A DNA stretch of 64,000 bases from Streptomyces sp. f51 (GTDB lineage: Bacteria; Actinomycetota; Actinomycetes; Streptomycetales; Streptomycetaceae), in the NCBI RefSeq assembly GCF_037940415.1, contig NZ_CP149798.1, positions 2,972,501-3,036,500 of the forward strand, given 5' to 3'. The number at the start of each line of letters is the position of its first letter. Within the stretch, counting starts at the first letter, position 1. The position numbers and the translations under genes are program-made. Positions 9,825-18,303 of this stretch are shown one piece after another. The notes beneath the pieces are model-generated. The model had not been told where the DNA came from. It did no database searches and saw only the letters and a list, made by a program, of their open reading frames with translations.

Positions 9825-11348
9825 CTAGCCACGCACCTGCCCCAGCCATTGCAATGTCCGCCGGATCTCGGAGGCGAGCGGGTGTCCGGGGCCGTGCAGC
9901 CGCTCCACGTCGTGCAGCAGCCGGGCCAGCGTGTCGCCGGCCGCGCCGCGGTCGCCGAGCGCCAGCAGCAGATGCCCGATACGGCGGCGGACGTCGAAGG
10001 CGAGTTCCGGGTCGGCGCCCGCGTACCGGTTCTCGTAGTACGGCAGCAGCGCGCGGTACTCGGCGAGCGCCTCCGCCGGTTCGCCCAACTGCTCCAGGCA
10101 CTGGGCGGATTCGTAGCGATGACGCAGGGACTGGGGATCGGCCAGGCCCGCCTCGGCGGCGCGTTCGTCGGCGAGGCGGCGCAGTTCGGGCAGCGCGCGC
10201 CGGTACTGGCCGTCGTCCATGAGCGTGGCCGCGTACTGCCTGCGCAGGGTGCGTACCACCGGGGAGCGCTCGCCGTGCTGCCGCGCGGCGGTGGGCAGGA
10301 TCGCGCCGAGGATGTCGACGGCCTGGGTGATGCGGCCCTCGCCCAGAAGACGCTTCACCTCGTCGACGGCGTCGGCGACATCGGGCCGGTCGGCCTCCCG
10401 CACGGCGGGGGCGGGCCGGGGCGCGGGCGTGCGCGCACGGTCCGGCCAGGGGGCGTGCGGGCGCAGGAACGGGCGCGTTGGGTCGAGTGGAGCCCCGGTG
10501 GGGGTCCCGCGCGCGGGCAGGAGCGGCGCCAGCTGCTCGTACACCTCCTGCGCCGAGGCGGGCCGGTGCTGCGGGTCCTTCGCCAGCAGCCGCAGCACCA
10601 GGCTCTCCAGCGCCTCGGGGACCTCGGGGCGCAGCCGGCGGACGGGCAGCGGCGGCTCGTACAGATGGCGGTGCAGCACACCGAGCGCCGTCGAGCCCGT
10701 GAACGGCACCTCGCCGCTGAGGAGTTCGTGGATCAGCACACCGAGCGCGTACAGGTCGGTGTACGGGCCGACCGCGCCGCCCATGGCCTGCTCGGGCGCC
10801 ATGTAGGCGGGTGAGCCGATGGGGGAGCCGGTGTGGGTGAGGCGGGTGGTGTCGCTGTCCATGACGGAGGCGACGCCGAGATCGAGGACGGTCACCGTGC
10901 CGTCCTGCTTCACCATCACATTGCGCGGCTTGAGGTCACGGTGGACGATCGGCACGGCGTGCACGGCGCTCAGTACGGCGCACAGCTGCGCGGCGACCGC
11001 GACCGCCCACCGCCACGGGTAGGGGTCGTGCTCGGCGAGGTGGTCGGAGAGGTCGGCGCCGTCCACGTACTGCATGACGAGGAACAGCTCCTCGCCCTCG
11101 CTGCCCGCGTCGTGCACGGTGACCAGGCCGGGATGGTCGACCTGGGCGGTCACCCGGCACTCGCGCGCGAAGCGGCGGCGCAGTTCGTCGGCCTCCTGGC
11201 CCACGACCTTGTCGGGGCGCAGCAGCTTCACCGCGACGCGCCGGTCGAGCCGCTGGTCGTAGGCCGTCCAGACCTGGCCCATGCCTCCCTGCCCGATGAG
11301 CGTGGCCAGTTCGTACCGGCCGGCGACGACGCGTGCGGCCGCGCTCAC
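9825..11348 (-). CDS. Soluble Ser/Thr protein kinase with TPR-like tail
   Basis: A Hanks-type kinase of 507 residues. The catalytic domain (about 10-280) is complete: glycine loop GQGGMGQVW, K41 in VAVKLLRP, catalytic HRDLKPRN (D138), DLG in place of DFG (D156), and APE in AYMAPEQ. After a proline-rich linker the C-terminal 190 residues are helical with TPR-like spacing (RALPELRRLADERA, EALAEYRALLPYYENRY). Unlike PknB types there is no membrane span or PASTA domain, so it should be cytoplasmic unless held by its partner. GTG 11348 overlaps the stop of the upstream membrane-protein gene by 3 bp, indicating translational coupling and probably a shared signalling role. Confidence 0.92.
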   Translation of the reverse strand: MSAAARVVAGRYELATLIGQGGMGQVWTAYDQRLDRRVAVKLLRPDKVVGQEADELRRRFARECRVTAQVDHPGLVTVHDAGSEGEELFLVMQYVDGADLSDHLAEHDPYPWRWAVAVAAQLCAVLSAVHAVPIVHRDLKPRNVMVKQDGTVTVLDLGVASVMDSDTTRLTHTGSPIGSPAYMAPEQAMGGAVGPYTDLYALGVLIHELLSGEVPFTGSTALGVLHRHLYEPPLPVRRLRPEVPEALESLVLRLLAKDPQHRPASAQEVYEQLAPLLPARGTPTGAPLDPTRPFLRPHAPWPDRARTPAPRPAPAVREADRPDVADAVDEVKRLLGEGRITQAVDILGAILPTAARQHGERSPVVRTLRRQYAATLMDDGQYRRALPELRRLADERAAEAGLADPQSLRHRYESAQCLEQLGEPAEALAEYRALLPYYENRYAGADPELAFDVRRRIGHLLLALGDRGAAGDTLARLLHDVERLHGPGHPLASEIRRTLQWLGQVRG

Positions 11349-11971
11349 CGTCCGCCCTCGTGGTCGCCGTGCCCCTGACTCCCGTGCCTGCGCAGGTAGT
11401 CGCTGAGTTCGTCGAGCTCGGCACGCACCTGGTCGATACGGGCGGGCGCGGGACGCTGCGGCGGCGGGGGCTGGGGAACGGGTGTGCCCGGCACGTACGG
11501 CCCCGGCACGTACGGCCCCGGTACGGGAGGCTGCGGTGCGGGAGGCTGCGGTGCGGGCGGGTCCTGGTACGGCGGCGCGGGCTGCGGATGGCCGTACGGC
11601 TCGCGGACGGTCTGCGCGTAGGGCGAGGCGTAGCCCGTGAACCGCCGCTCCACGGCGTGGAATCGGATGTCGCTGACCAGGTAGTACGCGACGCTGCCGG
11701 CGCCGACGGTCAGGGCCACGGCCAGCGCGACATCGCCCCTTGAGTCGCTCTCGGGCACCGTGCCGACGATCATGAGCGCGCCGATGGTCACCGGCAGCGA
11801 CAGCCAGGCCGCCGCCCAGTCGAACCACCGTCCGCGCTGGAGCGCGACCCGGAACAGCGGGACGCAGGCGAGCAGTCCGCACGACAGGATCGCCGCGGCG
11901 GCGAACAGCACGCGCAGGGTGATGACGGTTCCCGCACTACGGGTGGGTGGCGCCCCGTCGTGGCCGTACAT
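11345..11971 (-). CDS. Membrane protein coupled to Ser/Thr kinase
   Basis: A 208-residue protein with about four hydrophobic segments in the first 120 residues (VITLRVLFAAAAILSCGLLA, LSLPVTIGALMIVG, ALAVALTVGAGSVAYYLV). A proline-rich cytoplasmic stretch with YVPGPYVPG repeats follows, then a charged C-terminal helix (RIDQVRAELDELSDYLRR). No family name is assigned. ATG 11971 was chosen because GGGAG stands 6 nt before it; the open frame reaches further up without coding signal. Its last codons overlap the kinase start, so it likely works with the kinase as substrate, anchor or sensor; this is inferred from context only. Confidence 0.75.
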   Translation of the reverse strand: MYGHDGAPPTRSAGTVITLRVLFAAAAILSCGLLACVPLFRVALQRGRWFDWAAAWLSLPVTIGALMIVGTVPESDSRGDVALAVALTVGAGSVAYYLVSDIRFHAVERRFTGYASPYAQTVREPYGHPQPAPPYQDPPAPQPPAPQPPVPGPYVPGPYVPGTPVPQPPPPQRPAPARIDQVRAELDELSDYLRRHGSQGHGDHEGGR

Positions 11972-12145
11972 GACTGCTCCCGGGCCTGGGTCCGATGTCG
12001 GAGTTCGAGCGTATAGGCCGACACGGAGGACCGGTCCCGGGTTGTACGGAACCGTTGTCGCGCTGATCACTTCGTACGACGCCGCAGGTGACGTGTGGGG
12101 ACGGACCCTCGGCAGCCGGGCGCGCGGGCGGAGCGCGCGGGGGCC

Positions 12146-14356
12146 TCAGCCCGGGGGCACCGTCCCGTCCGTCAGCCCGTCGTACATGCCCCGTACGAGC
12201 TGGTCCCCCAGTCGGCCCGCGTGCCGGAGCGCCCTCTCGAACTCGTCGAGCGCGCGGAACCGGGCGCCGTAGCGCCGCTGTTCGTCCAGCGGGAGCCGGG
12301 GCAGCTGAAGCCGGCGCACGTCGAGCCGGGTGGCGGTGGACGCGTAGCTGCTGGCCTGGCGGTTGTTGGCGGTGCCCCGCAGGAACCCGGCGAGGAACCA
12401 CGGGTCGAGCGCCGCGGGATCGGGGTGCAGGAGCACGAGGTTGCGCCCCAGGACGGCGCCCGCCGTGGCGGGGTCGACCACCCGGACCACCGAGCCGCCG
12501 CCGAGCACCGGCACGACCACGTCGCCCGCCTCCGTCAGCACGGCTTCCTCGTCGCTCTCGGGCAGCGTCCCCGAGGGGCCGGTGCCGGCGAGCACGTCGT
12601 GGTCGGTGAGGACGGGCCCCCGCGCGTGACCGCCGTACCCGCCCGTACGCATCACCAGGGCGCTCCCGCGGGCGAGTTCACCGACCGTGGTCAGCGGCCA
12701 GCGGGCGGGCGGCGCGGTCACGGCGGGGGGCGGGGTGAGGCCCGCGGTCAGGCGCAGGGTCGCGTCGAGGCAGTCGCGGACGGCCGCGAGCTGTTCGGCG
12801 CCGTCGGCCGCCGCCGGGGGCGGGAGATGACGGGCCGGGGCGAGGTCGACGTCGTCGTCGAGGAGTTCGATGACGGGGACCGAGCGCGCCAGACCGGGCC
12901 GCTCCTGGAGGGTGCCGTCCCGGTCGTGGGCCCGCCAGGCGTCGAGCACGACGTCCCTGACGGCCTGCCAGTCGGGACCGCCCCGCCCCTCGCCGGTGAA
13001 CTGCCCGGCGTCGGCGAGCAGCACCTCGGGCCGGCCGGGCGCCTGCTCGGGCCGGCGCAGCACCCACAGGTGCAGCGGGATGTTGTACGGGGCCGCCGCC
13101 CCGACCGGCAGGGCGACGACGGCCCGCAGCGCGCCTCGGCGCAGCAGGTCGGCGCGGATCCGGCGGCCGGAACGGCGGGAGGCCGTGGCGGGCGGCATGA
13201 GCAGGACGGCGGTGCCGCCGTCGCGCAGCCGGGCCAGCGCGTGCTGCACCCAGGCCAGCTCGGACTCGGCGCGGGCCGGGAAGCCGTACTCCCAACGGGG
13301 GTCGTAGGCCAGTTCGTCATGACCCCAGTTGCGTTCGTTGAACGGGGGGTGGCACAGGACGGTGTCGGCGCGCAGCCACGGGAAGCCGTCGTCACGCAGG
13401 CTGTCGCCGACGGCCGCGCGCACGGGGGCCCGTCCGTGCAGGGCGAGCCTGAGGGCGGTGAGCACGGCGAGTTCGGGGGCGCTGTCCTGGACGTACAGCT
13501 CCTGTCCCGGGCGGATGTCGAGGGCGCGCGGCAGGGCGCCGGTGCCGCAGGCCGGGTCGAGGACGATCCGGGCGGGACCGGCGAGGTCGGCCATGAGGCG
13601 GGCCAGCTCGGTGGGGGTGGGCGTGTACTGGCGCGGGTTGGCGTCGAGGTGCCGGCCGAGCAGGAACTCGAAGGTCTGGCGGGCGCCCAGCTCCGCGGCG
13701 AGTTCGGCCACTCCGCGCAGGAGGGGGGTGGAGGGGAACAGCTGGGGACCTGTGGGGACGGGCACCAGGGGCGTGGTTGTGGGCGTGGCGCTGAGGGCAG
13801 CTGAGGTGTGCGGGGCGGCTGGGGTGTGCGGGGCAGCTGAGGTGTGCGGGGCGGCCGATTTTCCTGAAACGGTGTCCGGAGTGTTCACAGTCACCGGTCG
13901 GTTCACAGTCGGCGTCGTCTCCGTGCCCGCCCCGGCGTGAACACCGTCTTCACCCTGCGCCCAGGCGAACCGGGGTGCGGCCACCTGCTCCAGCGCGGCC
14001 GGCAGCAGCGCGGCGAGACGCTCGTCGGAACCGGCGCTCGCCTCCAGCCAGACCGTCGGCCGGTCATGGACGAGCAGCAGCGCGAAGCCGGCATGGGTGA
14101 GCGCGGTGGCCGGGCCCTCGGGGTGTCCCGCGAGTTGCTGCCACACGCGTTCACGCAACGGCACTTCGGCGAGTTTCCCCTGGTGGCGCAGCCAGGCCTC
14201 GACCTCGGCGAGCGCGAACGACGGGCTGGTCTCCGTACCACCGACGGGCTTGGGGAAGTCGGCGTGGCGGCGGCGCCAGTTGCTCACGGCCGCGCGGCCG
14301 ACGCCGGCCAGTCGCGCGATTCCGGCGGCAGTCACTTCGGTCGCGTTGTCCTGCAC
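12146..14356 (-). CDS. HTH-methylase-specificity fusion (N-6 DNA methylase-like)
   Basis: A 736-residue protein with three parts. Residues 7-60 are a helix-turn-helix like that of excisionase/MerR starts (AAGIARLAGVGRAAVSNWRR). Residues about 215-500 are an HsdM-like gamma-type methyltransferase with SAM-binding motif VLDPACGTG (D267). The last 210 residues resemble one target-recognition half of HsdS, with RWPLTTVGELARG and the closing RLQLPRLPLDEQRRYGARF. In the catalytic motif IV the usual N/D/S-PP-F/Y reads H336-P-P-F, which may abolish or alter base methylation. A TSAAPHTPAAPHT repeat linker joins HTH and methylase. No nuclease gene is nearby. GTG 14356 has AGGGGAG upstream. It may be an orphan methylase or a DNA-binding regulator. 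Confidence 0.85.
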   Translation of the reverse strand: MQDNATEVTAAGIARLAGVGRAAVSNWRRRHADFPKPVGGTETSPSFALAEVEAWLRHQGKLAEVPLRERVWQQLAGHPEGPATALTHAGFALLLVHDRPTVWLEASAGSDERLAALLPAALEQVAAPRFAWAQGEDGVHAGAGTETTPTVNRPVTVNTPDTVSGKSAAPHTSAAPHTPAAPHTSAALSATPTTTPLVPVPTGPQLFPSTPLLRGVAELAAELGARQTFEFLLGRHLDANPRQYTPTPTELARLMADLAGPARIVLDPACGTGALPRALDIRPGQELYVQDSAPELAVLTALRLALHGRAPVRAAVGDSLRDDGFPWLRADTVLCHPPFNERNWGHDELAYDPRWEYGFPARAESELAWVQHALARLRDGGTAVLLMPPATASRRSGRRIRADLLRRGALRAVVALPVGAAAPYNIPLHLWVLRRPEQAPGRPEVLLADAGQFTGEGRGGPDWQAVRDVVLDAWRAHDRDGTLQERPGLARSVPVIELLDDDVDLAPARHLPPPAAADGAEQLAAVRDCLDATLRLTAGLTPPPAVTAPPARWPLTTVGELARGSALVMRTGGYGGHARGPVLTDHDVLAGTGPSGTLPESDEEAVLTEAGDVVVPVLGGGSVVRVVDPATAGAVLGRNLVLLHPDPAALDPWFLAGFLRGTANNRQASSYASTATRLDVRRLQLPRLPLDEQRRYGARFRALDEFERALRHAGRLGDQLVRGMYDGLTDGTVPPG

Positions 14357-14428
14357 CCGTTCCGCTCCCCTCGTTGCGAATCGTCCCCCGTGCGATGTCG
14401 AGCATACCGACGGGGCCAAGATCTACCC

Positions 14429-14461
14429 GTTCACAGTGTGCACACAAGAGATTGCGTGAAC
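14429..14461. promoter_or_regulatory. Nested inverted repeats between methylase-like gene and small gene
   Basis: A perfect 10-bp palindrome GTGTGCACAC (14436-14445) lies inside a wider inverted repeat GTTCAC (14429-14434) and GTGAAC (14456-14461). It sits in the divergent gap and is a candidate operator, perhaps for the HTH protein itself. Confidence 0.45.
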
Positions 14462-14465
14462 CGTG

Positions 14466-14494
14466 TTGACTCGATTCACAGCCTCTGGTGTCAT
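14466..14494 (+). promoter_or_regulatory. Promoter of the small secreted protein gene
   Basis: TTGACT (14466-14471), a 17-bp spacer and TGTCAT (14489-14494) match a vegetative-type promoter pointing to the gene at 14551. Confidence 0.5.
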
Positions 14495-14550
14495 TGACCC
14501 AGCGAACGAGCGGTTGCCGGGGAGGCGTCCGCCGGGGGGAGGGAGCAGTC

Positions 14551-14748
14551 GTGGGCATGAAAGGCAGAGCCGCGCTGAGTGCCACGGTGGGCCTCGTGGT
14601 CATCGGTGTCGTCTCGGCGAACGCCGGCACCCACGGCCACGGTCTCGGCCACCCGGGAGGCGCCGACAAGAGCTCGGTGCCCTCGTCCCCAGGGCCCCGC
14701 GCCGGGCAGCACACCGGTTCGGCCGGTACGGACGGGAAGACCCGCTGA
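14551..14748 (+). CDS. Small secreted or membrane-anchored protein
   Basis: A 65-residue protein with a hydrophobic N-terminal stretch (GRAALSATVGLVVIGVVSANA) that serves as signal peptide or anchor. A short His/Gly/Ser/Pro-rich tail follows (GTHGHGLGHPGG). GTG 14551 was chosen because GGGAG lies 5 nt before it; an upstream in-frame ATG has no such site. No family is recognised and no catalytic motif is possible at this size. It is divergent from the methylase-like gene. Confidence 0.55.
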   Translation: MGMKGRAALSATVGLVVIGVVSANAGTHGHGLGHPGGADKSSVPSSPGPRAGQHTGSAGTDGKTR

Positions 14749-14971
14749 CCCGTCACCGCCCACCGCACCCACCCCGCCCGTCCCGCAGCACGGGCGCCGC
14801 ACGCACCGCACCTCGCACCACCCCAGACCTCACGCACCACAAGGCACCGCACCGCACCGCACCGCTTCGACTCTGTCCGGCCCGTCGCGCGTTCAGAGTC
14901 CCGCAACCGAACTCCCCCGCCCGGACGGACACTCGACCCGTTCCGGCCCCACCTTCGAAGGACAGATTCCG

Positions 14972-15691
14972 ATGCGTCATCCCTCCCGCGCGGCCAAGGC
15001 AGTGCTCATCGCCGCCGCCCTCCCGCTCGCCCTGACGGCCTGCTCCTCCGGGACCGGCACCTCGTCCTCCTCCGCCACCGCGGCCAAGCCGTCCAAGGAC
15101 CCCAACGCCGGTCTGCTCACCGGCGCGCGGCTCAAGAAGACGCTGGCGCCCGCCTCCTTCTTCGCCGCCGGTTTCGCGGTCGACCCGAAGGGCGAGCGGG
15201 ACTCCGGCACCATGTACACGGCGCCGAGCTCCGCCCCCGCGGCGAAGCCGGACTGCACCCTTCTCGGCGGCACCAGCTGGATATCGATCACCGGCGACGC
15301 GGGAGTCTCCTTCGCCCAGAACGACTACGTCAGCAAGAACACGTCCGAGGACATCGCCCAGGAGGTCGACACCTTCCGCGGCACGACCTCGGCGACGGTG
15401 ATGGCGAACCTGAAGAAGGCCGTCGCCGCCTGCGCGAGCTACACCGACTCGGACACGCACACCAAGGTGAAGGTCACCGGCGCCGACACCGCGGGTCTCG
15501 GCGACGCCGCGTACACGATCACGCTGACCAACAGCGCCTGGCAGAACGGCTCGACCCTGATCGCCGCACAGTCCGGAACGGACGTCGTCACGGTGATGTC
15601 CACCGACGGACACGACAACGGCGCGGCCACGGCGAAGAAGCTGACCGCCCGGATCGTGACCTCCCTGAAGGGCGAACACGCGCACGCGTGA
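14972..15691 (+). CDS. Secreted lipoprotein, DUF3558-like
   Basis: A 239-residue lipoprotein. The signal peptide ALPLALTACSSG has a lipobox LTAC, so the mature protein is lipid-anchored at the outer face of the membrane. The Ser/Thr-rich linker is followed by a compact domain with two spaced cysteines (KPDCTLLGG and VAACASYTD) and the pattern TGADTAGLGDAAYTITL, which resembles actinobacterial sensor-like or substrate-binding lipoprotein domains of the DUF3558 type. The function is unknown. ATG 14972 follows GAAGGA. A strong hairpin ends the unit just past the stop. Confidence 0.75.
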   Translation: MRHPSRAAKAVLIAAALPLALTACSSGTGTSSSSATAAKPSKDPNAGLLTGARLKKTLAPASFFAAGFAVDPKGERDSGTMYTAPSSAPAAKPDCTLLGGTSWISITGDAGVSFAQNDYVSKNTSEDIAQEVDTFRGTTSATVMANLKKAVAACASYTDSDTHTKVKVTGADTAGLGDAAYTITLTNSAWQNGSTLIAAQSGTDVVTVMSTDGHDNGAATAKKLTARIVTSLKGEHAHA

Positions 15692-15712
15692 CGCACAGGA
15701 TGGGAACATGGC

Positions 15713-15736
15713 GCCCCCGAGTGGTTTCTCGGGGGC
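15713..15736 (+). terminator. Terminator after the lipoprotein gene
   Basis: A perfect 9-bp stem (GCCCCCGAG with its complement) and a 6-nt loop TGGTTT, 21 bp past the lipoprotein stop codon. Confidence 0.75.
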
Positions 15737-15779
15737 CCGGGAATCCTCTCGGGGGGTTCGTGGGGTTTTCGGGGGTGTG

Positions 15780-16145
15780 ATGGACAAGCGCTTGGAAGCC
15801 GGCTGGTTCCAGCGGCTGGTGTGGTCGGTTCTGGCGGTCGGATCGTTCGGCCTGCTGGTGTGGGTGCCGTTCCTGTACGTGGCGATCCGCCGGGGGCGGG
15901 GGTCCGACTGGGGCGCCTTCTTCGCGTTCGCGCTGTACGAGGTGGGGTCGCTGTCGCTGGCGAACGTCCCGGCGGACAGGGGAGACGGAGCCCTGGGCCT
16001 GATCGCCATCATCACGTTCGGCATGGCCATCTGGATGCTGATGTTCCCGCTGTTCGACAAGCCCACCCCGCGCAACGCCATGGCCGTCGGCGCGGGCCCC
16101 GCGCCCTGGCCGGCCCAGCAGGCGGGCAACCCCTACCTGCGCTGA
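15780..16145 (+). CDS. Small integral membrane protein
   Basis: A 121-residue protein with three or four predicted spans (LVWSVLAVGSFGLLVWVPFL, DWGAFFAFALYEVGSLSLA, LIAIITFGMAIWMLMFPLF). Its short cytoplasmic tail ends PAQQAGNPYLR. No family is assigned. ATG 15780 was chosen because the in-frame sequence from an earlier ATG at 15708 runs through the terminator hairpin and has poor third-position GC. Nothing in the 276-bp gap after it looks coding; that gap carries GGACCCGCCGG-type short repeats. Confidence 0.65.
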   Translation: MDKRLEAGWFQRLVWSVLAVGSFGLLVWVPFLYVAIRRGRGSDWGAFFAFALYEVGSLSLANVPADRGDGALGLIAIITFGMAIWMLMFPLFDKPTPRNAMAVGAGPAPWPAQQAGNPYLR

Positions 16146-16421
16146 CCCCGGCGGCACATCGGGCATCGGCCTCGGGCACCCGCCGCGAGGCCGGCACCCG
16201 CCACGCGACCGGCGCCCGGATCCAGCGGACGGACCCTGCGTCAGGACCCGCCGGACGGACCCTGCGTCCGCATCCACCGGGCGGACCCGGCGTCAGGACC
16301 CGCCGGGCCGCGAGGCCGCCGGGTCCGCTGCTTCCCCCGATCTCATGGCCGCTCTGCGGGCCGCGTCCGTTGCCGGACGGGGTCGGTAGGGTCGGCGCAC
16401 CCGATCAGTCGAGGAGCGCGC

Positions 16422-17573
16422 ATGAGATCTCCGGCCGAGCTGGACGACGTCCGGTGGTCCGAGCTGACCCACGCCTACGGCCCCGCCGACGACGTACCCG
16501 AGCTGATCAGGGCGCTGTACGGCGACGACGAGGAGGCCGCGAGCGAGGCCGTCCACGAGTTCCACGGCAACATCTACCACCAGGGCACGATCTACGAGGC
16601 CTCGGCACCCGCGGTCCCCTTCCTCGCCCACGCCGCCCTGCACGCGCCGGGCAACCGCGAGGACCTGCTGATGCTGCTGGCCGTCCTCGCCGACCACGAC
16701 ACCGCAGCGGTCGGCTCCCCGCGCTGGTACGGCAGCGACATCGCCGCGATCTGCGCCGAACTCCGCGCGGTGCTCCCGGAACTGCTCCCCTGCCTCGGTG
16801 ACCCCGAACGAGGGGTGCGCCGGGCCGCGCTCCGGACGGTCGCCTCCGTGGCCGACCTGCTCCCGGAGGAGACCCGGGCCCTGGCCGTCGGGCGGGTCGA
16901 GGCACTCTACGCCGGCGATCCCGTGCCCGCCGTACGGGCGGACGCGCTGGTCGTCCTGAACCTGTTCGGCCCGGTGCTGGAGCCCCTGGACAGTCCGCTG
17001 GCCGAGGTGCGGCTCGCCGCCGCCCAGCTGGCCGCCGAACGGAACGGTCCGCCGTACGCGCCCGAACTCGTGACGGTCTTCGCCGAGGACGGCGCCGATC
17101 CCGACCCGGGGGAGGACGAGTTCCCCTGGCCGGACACCAGCACACGGAAGGAGCGGCTCACCGGCCTGCTCACCCGGGAGCCGGACGCCGCCCTCACCGT
17201 GGCCGCCCGCTGGATCGCGGCCGGGGACACCGGCTCGCGCGGTTCCTGGCTGGCCGGAGGCGTCGCCGAGCGCTGGCGCGACCGCGAGCGCGAGGTCCTT
17301 GACCTGCTGCTGGCCGCGCTGGCCCACCAGGGCAGGCCCGCCTCCCTGCTCCGTACGATCGGCTACTGGGTCGAGCGACTGCCCGAGCCGGACGCGGCCC
17401 TGCGGGAGGCACTCCACGAGCGCGCCCGGGCCGACGGCGAGACGGCCGAACCCGCGCTCCTCGCGCTGGTGCGCTCCCGCGACCCGCGTGCCCTGGACCT
17501 GGTGCTCGACCGCCCCGGCGCCCGGCTGCTCGCGGCGGCGGCACGGCACTTCCCGGAAGCGGCCGACGGCTGA
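16422..17573 (+). CDS. HEAT-repeat protein, N-terminal part (probable frameshift)
   Basis: 383 residues made of helical HEAT-like repeats, for example ERGVRRAALRTVASVADLLPEE and VPAVRADALVVLNLFGPVLE. A conserved start matches Streptomyces HEAT proteins of unknown function (YHQGTIYEASAPAVPFLAHAA). ATG 16422 follows GAGGAG. The frame ends at TGA 17571-17573 inside a repeat (RHFPEAADG). The next frame, beginning right after, continues the same repeat pattern, so one gene of about 618 residues has probably lost one base near 17570. HEAT scaffolds bind proteins or DNA; no catalytic site is seen. Confidence 0.75.
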   Translation: MRSPAELDDVRWSELTHAYGPADDVPELIRALYGDDEEAASEAVHEFHGNIYHQGTIYEASAPAVPFLAHAALHAPGNREDLLMLLAVLADHDTAAVGSPRWYGSDIAAICAELRAVLPELLPCLGDPERGVRRAALRTVASVADLLPEETRALAVGRVEALYAGDPVPAVRADALVVLNLFGPVLEPLDSPLAEVRLAAAQLAAERNGPPYAPELVTVFAEDGADPDPGEDEFPWPDTSTRKERLTGLLTREPDAALTVAARWIAAGDTGSRGSWLAGGVAERWRDREREVLDLLLAALAHQGRPASLLRTIGYWVERLPEPDAALREALHERARADGETAEPALLALVRSRDPRALDLVLDRPGARLLAAAARHFPEAADG

Positions 17574-17578
17574 TACCC

Positions 17579-18277
17579 GTGATCCGGCGCGAGCTGGCCG
17601 CGGGCGCCACCGGCAACGACGGCATCGCGCTGGTCCAGGCGCTGACCCCGTTCGGCACCGCGGCCCGGGCGGCCCAGCCCGAGCTGATCGACTGCCTCGG
17701 AACCCGCCGCGCGGCCATCGTCGCCGCCCGCCGGCTCGGCGCCAACGGCGTACGCACACCGGAGATCACCGACCTCCTGCTCGACGCCACGCGCGGCAGC
17801 GACCCCTCGCTGAGGGCGTCGGCGGCCGTGGCCCACCACCGGCTGACCGGTGACCCCGACACCGCGCTGCGCACCTACGAGACGCTGCTCTCCTCCCAGG
17901 GCCAGACCCACTGGTATCTGAGCGGCCTGGAACCGATGGGCCCGGCCGCCGCCCCGCTGCTCCCCCTCATCGAGCCCCTGCTGGAAGCCGGTCACGACTG
18001 GACCCGCACGGCGGCCGCCGAGGCCCACCACTGGATCACCGGCTCACCCGACCGCGCCGTCCCGGTCCTCGCCGCCGTGGCCGGCCCCACCCCGGTCGGC
18101 CTCAGCGCCCTCAGGGCCCTGGTCGCGACGGGCCGTTCCCCGAAGGACCTCCACCCCGCCCTCCACGCCTACATCGCCTCCCCGGAACGCCTGATCACCG
18201 ACACCCCCCTGTCGGGCCAGGATCACGCGGACGACGAACTCCGCACACTGTCAAGGGTGTTGCTCGCGATGGGCTGA
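17579..18277 (+). CDS. HEAT-repeat protein, C-terminal part (probable frameshift)
   Basis: 232 residues opening with VIRRELAAGATGNDGIALVQ and continuing HEAT-type helices (LRASAAVAHHRLTGDPDTAL, GPTPVGLSALRALVATGRSP). The candidate GTG at 17579 lacks a good ribosome binding site and begins 5 nt after the upstream stop. Reading back in this frame gives L-I-P immediately before V-I-R-R, which would join smoothly to the upstream ADG. It is therefore best read as the distal half of the same gene, displaced by a one-base deletion, a sequencing error, or less likely programmed shifting. Confidence 0.7.
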   Translation: MIRRELAAGATGNDGIALVQALTPFGTAARAAQPELIDCLGTRRAAIVAARRLGANGVRTPEITDLLLDATRGSDPSLRASAAVAHHRLTGDPDTALRTYETLLSSQGQTHWYLSGLEPMGPAAAPLLPLIEPLLEAGHDWTRTAAAEAHHWITGSPDRAVPVLAAVAGPTPVGLSALRALVATGRSPKDLHPALHAYIASPERLITDTPLSGQDHADDELRTLSRVLLAMG

Positions 18278-18303
18278 CATCCGGGCTCCGCGACCGGCGA
18301 GGG

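Noticed and set aside
12146..14356. Complete restriction-modification or BREX-type system
   Set aside because: No nuclease, helicase or other partner gene lies within reach; only the fused methylase-like protein is present.
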